Of a DNA stretch of 64,000 nucleotides, positions 31,357-42,689 are shown piece by piece (position 1 is the stretch's first letter; each line of letters starts with the position of its first letter). The notes under the pieces are model-generated. The model was not told where the DNA came from and searched no databases. It worked only from the letters and a program-made list of their open reading frames with translations. This DNA is from Tetracentron sinense (taxonomy: Eukaryota > Streptophyta > Magnoliopsida > Trochodendrales > Trochodendraceae), in the NCBI GenBank assembly GCA_015143295.1, contig CM026571.1, positions 33,446,505-33,510,504 of the forward strand, read 5' to 3'. Made by a program: the position numbers and the translations under genes.

Positions 31357-31517
31357 ATCCTCTTGGTTTTGCAATATGTGGAAGGGAGAATACCATTGCA
31401 ACACAATACAATTGTCGGACTGTACATATAATAGGGAGGGAGGCAGAAAGTTACTGCCCAATTGTAAGTTATAGTGGAGACCTCATTGGGCCTGCTACTC
31501 TCCATGGGCTAACAAAG
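31357..31517 (+). pseudogene. Exon-like fragment of an unknown gene
   Basis: Bounded by acceptor ATGACAG and donor GTGTGTGC. It encodes a protein-like 53-residue stretch including FAICGRENTIATQYNC, VHIIGREAESYCPIV and SGDLIGPATLHGL. The residue composition (Cys, Gly, mixed hydrophobics) is that of a real exon, but I do not recognise the family. Could be a piece of the locus the CACTA element entered, or another fragment. Confidence 0.4.
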
Positions 31518-33419
31518 GTGTGTGCTTGTGACTTTATTTTTATTTTTTTTCATTTTTTATTAGATAGTCCTTACGTTTAAGTGTTCCATTTTATGTAAAT
31601 TACATTGTTTGTTTATCCAATTATTAATAGTGTTTTATTTTATATAAATGAGGCTAGAGTGTTGTATATTACATTTTCTGCACTTTTGTTTCTGAAATAT
31701 GATTTCTCTAAGATATTTCTTTGTTTTATTATATTAAATTTGTATATTTATATTAATAAAAATTAATATGTGCACGTGCATGTGCACATTTACTAAGTAT
31801 ATATGTGTCTAGACCTTGCAAAATCAATGACGTTTATAATTAAAGTAAATAAAGTATAATGAACTTAGTGGTTAATGTTGACCCACTACAATCTCCGAAC
31901 GATTGGATTCAAAATTTACATGTTGCGGGTCTGAATGGAGAGGGGGAATAAACTTCTACCAAGTATAATATCCCATTGTAAAAATCTTGGAACTCTACCT
32001 CATACCCAATTGTTAAAATCTTTGGAACTCTGCCTACATTATGAATATCTCAACTCATAAAAAGTTAGGCAGGTCAGAAATTGTGCAACCCATAAGTAGG
32101 GGTGTCACCTTATCTCGGTACCTCCGACCCCATCTAATTAATTGCTGGGTCTAAAAATAGTCATAAAGAACCAAAGTGGTATACAAATTATAAATTGTAT
32201 GTCAGGGTAATTAAATTTTTTTTCTAAAGTTGTACCCAAATGCCACATTTCCTAGATCAGAAATGTAGACCCAGTTGCAGTTTCCCTAGACGTAAGGTGA
32301 TGACAAGAAGTAAAAATTTTAACTTATTGCAATAGGGGCTGGCACTCCTTTTCCTCGATGTGAATGTGATGGACATCTCCTTTTGAAGAATAAGATCCAA
32401 TAACAGTTAATTTCGATTGAACTCAGGTTAAGTTCAATTGTACCCACAGGCCAACACGTCCCTTTGAACTCATATTAATTATGGTTAAAATTTATTAACT
32501 AGAACAAAAAAAAATTTAAAAAAATTAACCTTAGATATTATTTATTTTCACTCATTCATGTAGTTAATTTTCTAAAAACTAAGGATAAATTATTTAACCC
32601 TAAAGATGAGTGAATCTTAATCACAGTTACTAGGTATTAAAGAGGACACATGGTGATCAGTTGGGGAGGTGCGTGCGCACTGCCCAACGAAAATTCCAAA
32701 ATAGATGCTATCAATTCCTTAGTGAAACACCATTGCCCGTTAGTTGAAGAGGCTTGCCCCCGAGTGTGATACTCGGCATCTTCCCTGCGGAAATCTGTTG
32801 CCAAATTTTGGAGTCCGGGTCCCGTATGCGACTCGGCACACAAAATATGGTGCGGTACGACTTTATAAGTAAAACACACTATACACCATGTATTGAAGGT
32901 CGGGAATGCTTTTTTTTTTGCTTGGCCTAATCATTAATCTACCCTTGTTTGCTTGGGTGGTGTGAGTATTCCCTTGTCTTTGCCTTCAGTCATTGTCTTG
33001 CGGTATGATTGAGTTTACCAAAAAAAAAAAATCATTTATCTACCCTAGGTTAATGGGTAGGGGGTTAGCAGGGTTAACACTCATAGTGGGTGTCAACAGC
33101 CAAATCAAGACTCACGAGTCACACCTTCCCAAAGAGAGATACACTACCACCGGGACAAACCCATGATGTGTAAGGTGGGGTATGCTAGTAGAAACACTAA
33201 GTTTATGTTTGGTTGCCGAGAAAATAGGTAAAAACTGGGAAAAGAAAAGAAATTTTCTAATTCAATCTTTAGTTGCATTTTTTCCAAATGACATGCCTTA
33301 AATTATTATTAAATTTCTAATACGTAAATCTATATGCCGACTACCACAAATGAGGTGCCTTAAATTATTATTAAATTGGTAAACCTAAGATTAGATGAAG
33401 CTCAATGAATCACATATGG
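31518..33419. other. Degenerate A/T-rich region
   Basis: No gene. It contains pieces related to the Helitron family around 32395-32480 and 32600-32660 (AGTTCAATTG, TTAAAGAGGACACATGG), an A-run at 33020, and a T-run near 32911. Confidence 0.4.
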
Positions 33420-33736
33420 GAGGATGTAAAAACCCGAATTTATTATTTCTTAATAATTGTGATCTTTATTAAATGTTATGGAATCATGTGGTTAATTCTT
33501 TTAATGTATTTAAGCTTATAAATTAATGCGAAAAGTAGTGAATTTAAAACCCAAATAAAATGTTAAATTCAAGTCGTTTTTGAAGTTTAATTGCATGAAA
33601 AGAAAGAAAATCAAAAAGTAGCAAAAGAATTAAAAAAAAAAAAAAAATTACCGCCGGCAATCGATCGCCCAAAACACCGTTCGGCGGTGGAATTGCATGA
33701 TCTCTCTTATTGTGGAGTCCATAGGACTCCCAACAC

Positions 33737-33746
33737 TATAAATACC
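33737..33746 (+). promoter_or_regulatory. Probable TATA box of LTR B
   Basis: TATAAATACC, 75 bp after the CAATCGATCGCC palindrome. Confidence 0.65.
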
Positions 33747-35091
33747 CCTTTTAGTCGTGGGTTGAGGGTTTTGAAAGGTCCCTAAAGCTTTCTAAACCTA
33801 AAAAAGAGTGAGAGAATGAATTTTTGAGAGATCCAAGAGGGGAGATTAAAGGCTTTTCAAGGAGAAATGGTGAAAAAGCGTAGATCAACCCCATTCGCAA
33901 GTGCGTGATCGTAGGAAAAGGATCGTGAGAGGTAAATATGATTTCCTTCCTATCAATATAGGGATTTTTGAGATAAATATGATGAAGTCATAGATCTAAA
34001 GCAAGAGTAAATATGCTTGTGATGTTTCAATCTATTATGAAAAATAAATATGATGATCTTATGATGTTTATACCTGGATTTTCTTATGGAAAATATATGT
34101 GATGACTTTGTGATGTTTAAATCATGATTTTCCCTTGAAAAAAAAAATCTATATATGATGTTAGGGAATTTTTAGATTTTGATTTTCTTATGGATGGTAT
34201 ATATGATTAATGGAAAATGTTCTTAACGGTGATTTCCTTGTGAAAATTTTTATGTGAAGGATGTTCTTCATGATTTAAATTTTGTATCAACAAGGGGAAA
34301 GGGATTGATTTTATAGTGTAAGGAAGATGAGAATGGAGGAAGGGGATGATATTTACAATTGATGAACTATTCTAAGTATGCTTTGAGATCATGATGTGTA
34401 TTAAAAACCAGGGTCCTGTGAGATGTATTTGATTACAAACGTGTATTAAAAAAATAGACAGGATAAATAAAATTGTCTTTTATTTTATTTGACAAATCTA
34501 TGTTTTATATTGATCATTTATGAGAACCCCTACATGTTTAAATGTATGCATGATTTACAAGCTTTTATTTCACTCACACGGATTCACGAAATCTATACAT
34601 GAACAAGTATGAGAATAAACAAGATGACAAGTATTATGCAAGTACACAAGGACACAAGCATCATGCATGATTGAGTTTTGCACTGACTGAGTACCCACAG
34701 GCCTATAATCAAGGCAAGACCAGCCGTATACACCGGCGAATGTGTAGACAAGCCGTATACATCGAATAATGTGTATATTGTGTGGTACTTCGGAAAGTAG
34801 CGTATATGTTAGTCTTTACTCGATATATGGGATAGAGTTATATTAAGTTATTACATTTGCATGTTGTTGGATAAATTCACGAACGGAAAAATAAGCAAGA
34901 TAAACAAGAGAAATAAGCACAAGTGATCATGTATAAGAATCGAAATTGAATTATGCTTCCGCACTCTGAATTGTTACATGTTTATATGATATGTGAATCT
35001 TAAAAACCATGTTTGTATTAAATCTCGTTATATTGTTAGATATGATTTTATATATACGTTGGGTAATATGTTACTCAGCTGATGACTGTTG

Positions 35092-35214
35092 TTGTCGGCA
35101 GGTTATAGTTTCGATACCGATGCTCCAGGACATTGGGAGGAAGAAGAGTATGAGGAGGAGCAGGAAGAGCCAGCAGGTGACTACCGTGATGGAGAATGGA
35201 ATTTGGATTGTTAG
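35092..35214 (+). pseudogene. LTR B copy of the conserved acidic mini-ORF (TTG in place of ATG)
   Basis: Reads LSAGYSFDTD, then WEEEEYEEEQEEP, and ends EWNLDC before TAG; 40 residues. The first codon is TTG where the copies in C, D and E have ATG. A stop lies three codons upstream. The Glu-rich core and Cys end match the LTR C and A copies. No known domain. Confidence 0.6.
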
Positions 35215-35713
35215 CCATACACTGGACATGAGATCACTAGTATTTTGGATTTTGAATTTTAGACCTTGTAATAGACTAATTATAGATTTATAGTTAATTG
35301 AATTTATGATTGGGGATTCATAGAGGATGATTTTAAATTGATTATGATATCTTAGTATTTATTTCAGATATTGGACTTGATTAGCATTTATTTGAAGAGA
35401 AAATTTTTCAAGTCCATGTTTTTAGAATTGCCTTAAATGCTTTAAGACAGGAAGTGATGGAATTAATGTTTAAGTCACGTGCTAAGATCTCACATTAAGT
35501 TAGGTGGGTTTTTGGGGCGCGACAGAGGAGTATCCATTTCAGTGCCAAACAGTGTGCCGGTAAATGTACGAGTCGGCTGGATTCTTCATCAAAACAACTT
35601 GCTGACACAAATTATTTATTGACTTTGAGGGGGGTAGGTGACACCATTTATTCTCATAATCATGTTTGAGTTGTTAGCATAAAAGTGACTTTCTACCATT
35701 AAATATAAAAGGG

Positions 35714-36190
35714 AAGTGATTTAAAACTCTCGTTACTACTTGCTATCGAGAGCTGGACAGTTTGATTTTTAGTCTAACGGTATCAAACATTAAGGCGGCG
35801 TTTGGTAACAGTAATCTAAATAGGTAAAGCTTATTTAAAAATTATACTTAGTTGGACTTTAGATTGTTAAGTTGAAGGTTAATTGCATGCCCACATATTT
35901 TTAAAGTAGAAATTTTAGAGATATAAACCTCTACTTTAAAAGTAGTTTATATCTACTTTCTATTTTAGAGGTAAAACATATATTTTAAAAAGATGTAAAC
36001 ATCCAATTAACCTTCAACTTAACAATCTAAAGTCTAACAAACAACAATTTTCAAATAAGCTTTACATATTTAGATTAGTGTTACCAAATGCTACCTAAGT
36101 GGGGCCATCATTTAAAACAAGTGCGAGTAATTGGATTTTCAATCCAACAGTCCAGCTCTTGATAGTAAGTACTATCAAGAGTTTCTTATC
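35714..36190. repeat. Older foldback enclosing the MITE
   Basis: AACTCTCG...CTATCGAGAGCTGGACAGT (left, about 35724-35760) is inverted at 36147-36190 (GTCCAGCTCTTGATAGT...CAAGAGTTT). The MITE interrupts its centre. Probably a decayed MITE of another family. Confidence 0.65.
35794..36095. mobile_element. PIF/Harbinger (Tourist)-type MITE, 302 bp
   Basis: Terminal inverted repeats of about 90 bp start GGCGGCGTTTGGTAACA and end with the complement (TGTTACCAAATGCTACC). The TSD is TAA (35791-35793 and 36096-36098), as for this superfamily. The whole element folds back on itself; no coding capacity. Confidence 0.85.
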
Positions 36191-36555
36191 GCTTTTAAAA
36201 ATAAAATAATAAAAAAAGAGCAGAGCAGACCACAAGGTCCGCTTCATATCTTACCCCACTCCTCGTGTCTCTTTAACACCCTTTGACCCTGGTTAAGCTT
36301 ATATAAATTAAAGTTAAGATTTTGAGTGTTTTTTTCTTTTTTGAAAAAACAAGGTTGGATTGTTTAACTTTAGGGTAGGTGTATCTTAAACACAGTTGGG
36401 CTATATTTAAAATTGGGGCGAGGACCATAATTGATTCCGTTACAAAATAGGATCCCGGGTGCGTTAAGGATTTTCCTATAAAAAAAATTTGACATTATTT
36501 TTTATAACTATTTTTATGTGTATTTTAATATTTTTTATAATCTTATTATTATATA
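36191..36555. other. Degenerate region, no gene
   Basis: Contains a diverged piece of the Helitron-related family (CACCCTTTGACCCTGGTTAAG at about 36279, with a T/A-rich tail). Nothing else. Confidence 0.35.
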
Positions 36556-36929
36556 CTAGCAGGTGGCACGTGTGATGCACGTGAGAGCAAGGGGAAGGAG
36601 TTAACGACACCCAATTGAACTTGCTAGTGGCACGTGCAATGCACGTGAGAGCGAGGGGAAAGACTTAACCACAGTTAATAGGAATTAAAAGGGGCAAGTG
36701 TTAACCCACGAGTGTGATTGAACTCTCCCCAAGGTCAATTGCGATTGGCTGTGTTTCTAAATAGATAGATGGCAAGAGGTAGTTTAGGAATTAAATTAAA
36801 ACATTAAATCAAATACAAGGGTAGTTTGGAAATCAAAGTAAAACATAAAATCAATATTTTGCTTTTATATAAGGGTAATTTAGGAATTTCAGAAAATCAT
36901 CCACACATGCCTCTTATAATAGTGAAGAA
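36556..36929 (-). mobile_element. Non-autonomous Helitron with duplicated 3' end
   Basis: Minus strand: starts TCTTCACTATTATAAG and has two 3' termini 68 bp apart. The inner one has a perfect 7 bp stem CACGTGC/GCACGTG followed by CACTAG (ends at 36624). The outer one has CACGTGC...CACGTGCC then CTAG|T (ends at 36556). Same family as 30906-31181. Confidence 0.72.
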
Positions 36930-37314
36930 GTAGTAACTATATATGTTGCATCACTTGATGTAATTGAGTCAATGAGTTTGGACCGACAACCTTGACTAGG
37001 CCAGTGTTTGAATTGGGTTTTAAAATATCGGTATATACACCCTAAGGTTGAATTCTTATCTTTTATTTACTAATATAAAGAAAATTCCTTTGTGCAAAAC
37101 AGTGATTGATATTTATATTAGATTCCAAAAATACCCTTGACTTTGATCTATCATTACAATATTACTCCATTTAAAAATGTAGACTAATTTGTGCTAAATT
37201 TCCAAATTACCCTTATCATAATCAAGTATAGAAGATAAAAATTTGATTGAATGTTTGCTTAATTAATTCTCATACTACCCCTTACTAATCTATAGTAAAC
37301 TTGAAATTTTTTAC
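36930..37314. other. A/T-rich region, no gene
   Basis: A TCTTTTATTTACTAATATAAAG sequence at 37059, preceded by A, looks like a Helitron 5' end, with a possible 3' partner at 40740 on the other side of LTR C. Confidence 0.35.
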
Positions 37315-37602
37315 TGTCGCGCCCCAAAATACCCCCTAGGAGTTAAGGGATACTTTAGGTGTGACTATACGTACCTGTCAAACCATCCTGTACAACAAGG
37401 TAAATATAATACTAAAACAATGATAATCAGAGCGCGGAAGCTAAACATAAATGCGGAAGCGTAACTAACCTTTTTCTTTTCTTCTAAGATTTTCAAAATA
37501 GTATTCCAAGTTAACATATATACAAAATATGTCTAAGTCTAAAGTGGACAGGCCCACCTATCAAAATGCCAAAATACATAAGCACCATCTCGTACTCTCC
37601 CC

Positions 37603-37743
37603 TCAACAGTAGTCGAGGTACGACCACACGTCAAGGTCTCGGTCCGCCTGAGGCTGAAGTGGGATAAACGGCTCTCTCTCCTCTATATACTCTTCCTCGA
37701 CCCAAGGCTTCGGGTCGAGGGCTTCCTCAATACCTGCCGACAT
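37603..37743 (-). CDS. Conserved acidic mini-ORF in LTR C (46 residues)
   Basis: Starts MSAG at 37743, runs IEEALDPKPWVEEEY then IEEREPF, and ends YLDYC before TGA (37605-37603). Strongly acidic. The MSAG start, the PWVEEEY core and the Cys end recur in other LTRs of the window although the surrounding DNA has diverged. No signal peptide or known domain. It lies in the LTR 3' third, so it would be in both the leader and the trailer of element RNA depending on where R begins. Confidence 0.5.
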   Translation of the reverse strand: MSAGIEEALDPKPWVEEEYIEEREPFIPLQPQADRDLDVWSYLDYC

Positions 37744-38034
37744 GAAAGTACGGCTGAGCATGAAATACTCAGTGAGTACAAGCTACTAGCTAACCATAAC
37801 AATAAGAACACACAACAACGATAGTACAATACAAAGCAAAAATAGGAGCATCACAAAAGAAATAGCATAAGACACGGTACAATGCAATCATCTTGACGTG
37901 CGTGCATGAATGCGAAAACTCCGATAAAACTCGTGCTTGAAAACCCGTTTCATATCTCGGTATGCCTTGTAGAAATCATGTATGCGTGCATGCATGAATG
38001 CCTCGTCATCATCTTGTAAACTTGCATTTTGTAA

Positions 38035-38310
38035 CTTGTGAGCCAGAGGCTAGCACCCGAATCTCCCTGGGTTGCCAACCTCCTTGATATATGGTTTTCT
38101 TGTGAGCCAAAGGCTAGTACCCGAATGCCCCTGGGCTACCAACCTCCTTGACAATATGTGATTTTTATTACTTGTTTAGTTTTCTTGTGAGCTAGAGGTT
38201 AGTACCCGAATGTCCCTGAGCTACCAACCTCCTTGACAATATGTGTTTTGGGTTTTCTTGTGAGCCAGAGGCTAGTACCCGAATGTCCCTGGGCTACCAA
38301 CCTCCTTGAC
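38035..38310. repeat. Four tandem copies of a 57-63 bp unit in LTR C
   Basis: Units start CTTGTGAGCCAGAGGCTAG at 38035, 38099, 38184 and 38257, and end CTACCAACCTCCTTGA. Spacers of 6-28 bp vary. Inside each, CCCGAATGTCCCTGGG is the most constant part. Confidence 0.92.
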
Positions 38311-39301
38311 ATGCAATATTTTCTTGTTGGTTATTATATGCATATGCTCTTGAAATCTCGATTCATGCAACATGCGTGCTCATGTACGTGTCAATAGTAC
38401 AATCAGGAAAATGAGGATAACAAAAGAGATATTGCATTTCATTTAAATTCATAGCAAATCATGCAAACATTTAGGTGATCAACATAGCATTTGGTCGAGT
38501 CATCACTTACAAGAACAATTACATAAGGCTTACATCCAATTCCTTTAAGTCATCATTTCATAGGTTAGGCATTTATCAAACACATAACATGCGATGTCCA
38601 TTAATAGTTCATCTTCTTCTTCTTTAATGCATATTTTCCATCCAATCACATAAGGGTAAGTTTATTATTTGTAAAATGCCCATCCTCCATTTTCCATTTC
38701 CCACACCACACATATCACACATCATACATTTGGCATCCCATCGCCTCAATCAACATTCCATACACATCCATATCTTTTTTCCTTATCTTGTTTATATTTA
38801 TTGAGATGATACAATTCATAGGGAAGGAAAGCATAATATAAATAATCGCCATTTACAATAAAAAAAAACCTAGGTTATTGCTAGGAAAATTTAGTAGGGT
38901 ATACTAACCTTAGATCAAGGCTTGATCTTGGTAGGAACCTTGATTTGAGCTCCAACTTGAAAGGAGGAAACCTTTTCTTGAGGGAGACTTGGTTTGGGGA
39001 AGAAAATCCTCTTGAAATACCTTGGAGAATGCTGCCCTAGCTTGAGAACGAGATCCCCCCACGAGCTTGAGCCTTGAACTTGAAGCAATCCAAGTTTGAG
39101 GATGATCTAGGGTTGTCAAACCCTTTGATTCCTTCTCCAATGGAAACCCTAGGTGCAAATCCCCTTCTCCTCTCTCTCTAACTCTCAAAACCCTCTAAGT
39201 ATGTTGAATAAGCCCTAAAGGCTCGGGTAAGCCTTATGAAGTAAAGGTTTAACACCCGAAAGACAAAAATGCCCTTACTGAAATTTATGTAAAAACGTGA
39301 A

Positions 39302-39487
39302 GACCGACCGATCGGTGGTTATGACCGATCGATTGGTTGCCTACCGAGCGATCAGTGTTCTGACCGAGCGACCGGCCAAAAACATGCTTTTTGGAAAAAT
39401 TTTCCATATAAAGAAGTTAACCAGTTGATAGCCTCCGATCGATCGGTTTTGAACCGATCAATCGCTGAATGGACCGAGCGATCGGTG
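39302..39487. repeat. GATCGATC-type palindrome cluster in U3 of LTR C
   Basis: ACCGATCGATTGGT, ACCGAGCGATCAGT, CCGATCGATCGG, ACCGAGCGATCGGT and others, in the same two-group layout as LTR A. Confidence 0.85.
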
Positions 39488-39698
39488 CTCTGTAGGTCAG
39501 AACTGTTTTGACCATATCTTTTGATTCGGTCGTCGGATTTTGACGATTCAACTTGCGTTGGGTTCGTCTTTCGAAAAGGAACCTTTCTGACGTTTTAGAA
39601 TTTCCAATTTCTCCCTTATTTATTAATTAGACTATAAGAAATACCAATTAGCTACGAAAGTACCATTCATTAAATATAGAAAAGTCCGGGTTGCTACA

Positions 39699-40420
39699 TT
39701 TATGGTTATACACTCCTTAATTGTGGTTAAGATTCACCCACCCCTAAGGTTCAACCACTTATCCTTAGTTTTTTTTATAAAAAAATTAACACTAGGAGTT
39801 AGTGAATTCTAATCAGGGTTTAAAAATATTAATATTAAAAAAAATTAAGGATAAGTGGGTGAACCCTATGGGTGGGTGAACTCTAGGGGTAGGTGAATCT
39901 TAATCACCGTTAAGGGGTGTCAAAAGAGACACATGGAACCCCTAGGGTTCACCCACTTAATTTTGGCTTTTAGAAAATAAAACATTAATTTTTTTAAACC
40001 CTGCTTAAAATTCACTAACTCCTAGGGTTATATTTTTTTCTAAAAGCCAAGGATAGGTGAGTGAAACCCTAGGGGTAGGTGAATCTTAACTGTAGTTAAG
40101 GAGTGTCAAAAGAAAGAGATGACAACTTTAAGGGCGTAACGAGACTCCAAATGTGGTTAAGATTCACCCACTCGTAAGGTTTATCCACTTATCCTTGGAT
40201 TTTAGAAAAAAATTTAAAATTTCTTTTAACCTCGACTAAAATTCAATAAATCCCAGGGTTAATTTTTTTTCATTTTTTTTCTTTTAAAAAACAAGGATAA
40301 GTGGGTGAACTTTAGGAGTGGGTGAATCTTAACCACTGTTAAGGAGTGTTAAAAGGGAAACATGGCGACCTCAGTGGTGTAAGCAGACCAAGGCCTTGCA
40401 TGCCCCCTTTCTTTCTTGGC
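39699..40420. repeat. Alternating direct/inverted copies of a GGTTAAGATTCACCCAC family
   Basis: GTGGTTAAGATTCACCCA occurs at about 39717 and 40142, and its complement GGGTGAATCTTAA at about 39887 and 40318 (TAGGTGAATCTTAACTG at 40076). Each is paired with CTTATCCTTAG or its complement and with TTAAGGRGTGTCAAAAG. Together they form a series of imperfect hairpins. Similar text is in the Helitron copies and at 41700-41960, so this is probably clustered MITE or Helitron debris. Confidence 0.65.
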
Positions 40421-40464
40421 AAAACGTTCTGAAAGAAGAACGTCTCGCCAAGGCTTTACACCCA

Positions 40465-40740
40465 TCCACTTTATTTGCTATACCAAAAATGTCCCTAAAG
40501 CTTTTTGAGTCCCAAAATGTCTCTACTTCATATTTCTATAACCAATTAACGTATCTCTCACAATTTTTTTTAATAGGCACATCTAGATCTATCTAGATAG
40601 AAGATATCCAAAATGTCCCTCAAGTTTCTATCCCCAAAATAATCCTTAACATTTATTTTCAAATGTCCTCAATAGGATCCCTCTTCCTAGTCTCTCTCCC
40701 CTTCCCCTCTCTCACATGCATCGCATGTGCCCCCTACTAG
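40465..40740 (+). mobile_element. Helitron 3' end (5' end uncertain)
   Basis: CACATGC-ATC-GCATGTG is a perfect 7 bp stem, followed by CCCCCTACTAG and then T: a Helitron 3' terminus in plus orientation, related in design to 36556-36929. The 5' end could be A|TCCACTTTATTTGCTATACC at 40465, or the TCTTTTATTTACTAATA at 37059, in which case LTR C is inserted within it. Confidence 0.5.
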
Positions 40741-41200
40741 TAAACAATAATTGGATTTTATCTAAAATAGCCCTCATAATATTTTTTAATAGGTTTTGGC
40801 TTTGGCTTTTTAATTTAATTTCGATAGCCTTACATGCCTAGTTATCAAACACCCGTATTATACCGTATAGTACTCGTATAATCTTTTTTGGGGGGTCACC
40901 ATTTAAAACTTCAAACTTTTGTTGTGTTACGTGTTATATGCATATCACCGTTTAATATCCGGTTACTACGTGAATTACATATTAAACGGTATAATACACA
41001 TATTTTATCATGCTTTTATCGTGTTAAATGTATATTTCATATTAAATAATTATTACTAGTTAATATCATGAATTTTATTTATATATAATTATTAAAAACA
41101 TACGTTTACCCTGTTTTTGTTGTATGACACCCGTACTTAGTAAATGGATCATTGCCGTATTATATCCGTTCCCATACTTGGTAACTACGCCTACATGTGA
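40741..41200. other. A/T-rich region with weak terminal inverted repeats
   Basis: TAGTTATCAAACACCCGTA at about 40841 is loosely mirrored by TACTTGGTAACTACG near 41175, suggesting a decayed MITE. No gene. Confidence 0.35.
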
Positions 41201-41278
41201 GAAAGGACACAACGATAAAAGGGGTTGAATATATTGACAACCCTTTTCATGTTGACAACATTCATTGTTGCAACCATA

Positions 41279-41412
41279 TGTGGGGGTGTCGCAGAAGGCA
41301 CCTATGTGGGGGTGTCGCAGAAGGCAGAAAAAAAGGTCACAACTCAAGAGTGCCTTCTGCCACACCCCTACCACTCACGCAAGAGGTGGGGGTGTCGCAG
41401 AAGGCACTCTTG
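41279..41412. repeat. GGTGTCGCAGAAGGCA repeats with a perfect inverted pair
   Basis: GTGGGGGTGTCGCAGAAGGCA occurs three times (about 41280, 41305, 41385), and the complement TGCCTTCTGCCACACCCC at about 41352. The inverted pair spans about 28 bp per arm with a 10 bp loop. Confidence 0.8.
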
Positions 41413-42689
41413 TTCAGGTATGTTGACAACATTTATTGTTGCAACCATACGCGATATTTAAGCTTAAATGTGACCTAACAACTAACTCAACCATACGCGA
41501 TATCTGGTAATTCCAGACCACCATAGTAGCTCTGTACTGAAGGGGCACTGGACAAGACATTTAGGGTCCACATACTCCCAGTAGTCCCCATACATGAGTT
41601 GCCTCTTGGTTGACTGCCATACATTACCTCGATTATCTTCTTTCCAGGTTCAGCCTGAGATCGGATCTTACGATTGAACTCTCCTCAAGTTCAATCGCAC
41701 CCATAGGTCAACACGTGTCTCTTTTAATCCCTTTTAACCGTGGTTAAGATTCACTAATCCTTAGGGTTCAATATTCTAACCATTGTTTTTAGAAAAAAAT
41801 TACCTTAAGGTTAAAAACCGTTGCGTTGGACCGAAACACTCCTGTGGAGGTTCGTTCTATTGGATCCCCTATCATTCCATTGAAGCATGCCAAAAACGTC
41901 ATAACCAAATCAACTAAATCTATTTCAATTCTTAAGATTAGGGTTAATTTTTTTTTCTAAAAACATAAGGTTAGATTATCAAATCCATCACAGTTTTCAT
42001 AATTTGAAATCGCACTCTCACGACAAATCCACTCTCAAATCGTGACAACGAGGTTTGAAAGAGAGAGCGGATATTAAGGTACACGGTTTGGGTTACTAAG
42101 ATTGTAATTGTAAGTCTCATTAAATTAAGTGCTTTGTAGAACGAAAAAATCACTAATAAAAAAAGTTATACGCCGCCCCATATATATGCACGCATAAATT
42201 GGCCTTAACAAATTTTTTTGGTTGATAATAGCAGTTTTAGGTCTTGACGTACGTATATGGCTATAGAGAGTTTGTAGTGGACTCTACGTGTCTGCTAAAA
42301 ATATTGGTAAGTGGACCTCTTACATGTCACTTCTTGAGGGAAGGCTTCCGCCCTTGTCCTTGGAGAAGGGTACACCTCAAGTGATGCCCAAAAGAAAAGT
42401 GAAAGAGAAGGCAAAGGAAATTTGTTTACTTTCCTGCTTTGTATGTGCAATTGGTCATACAGATCTTGTGTGTCCATCTAATAAATAGGGCATATTAGTA
42501 AAAATATAAGTTATGAAGGGTAAATTATTTATCTCGAGTATTTTTACAAATATATCCATAATTTAGATACGGGGCACTTTAATCAACGGGAGACTCAAGA
42601 TTTGTGTGCTGATCAGTTGCACACCAAATGGATTCTCCTTTCCTCCATGTGTTTGCTTAGCAAGAAAAATATATAGAAAAAGCCATATT
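41413..42689. other. Degenerate region; short zinc-knuckle-like frame at 42288-42488
   Basis: Pieces of the GGTTAAGATTCAC family lie at 41660-41970. The 66-residue frame at 42288 ends with a basic stretch and CFVCAIGHTDLVCPSNK, which is close to a CCHC knuckle but one residue short. It may be a remnant of a transposon gag or of a FAR1/MULE-type protein. I do not consider it a gene. Confidence 0.3.

Larger units (their letters stand above)
33425..35524 (+). mobile_element. Solo LTR B, Ty3/gypsy-like
   Basis: Begins TGTAAAAACCCGAATTTA, ends GGGGCGCGACA, 2100 bp, flanked by the perfect duplication GAGGA (33420-33424 and 35525-35529). It has an ATCGATCG palindrome and GCCGGC/CCGTTCGGCGG near 33650-33690, TATAAATACC at 33737, and the mini-ORF near its end. 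No internal domain. Confidence 0.93.
37315..39698 (-). mobile_element. Solo LTR C, Ty3/gypsy chromovirus-like
   Basis: Minus strand: begins TGTAGCAACCCGGAC, ends GGGGCGCGACA, 2384 bp. Flanks are TTTAC and TTTAT, a duplication with one later change. It is the closest relative of LTR A (shared ends, palindrome cluster, TTGGGTCGAGGAAGAGTA block, hairpin). A frame at 38910-39188 is leader sequence and not supported as a gene. Confidence 0.9.

Noticed and set aside
38910..39188. 92-residue minus-strand frame in LTR C
   Set aside because: Same position as the LTR A leader frame, but the sequences do not align as protein.
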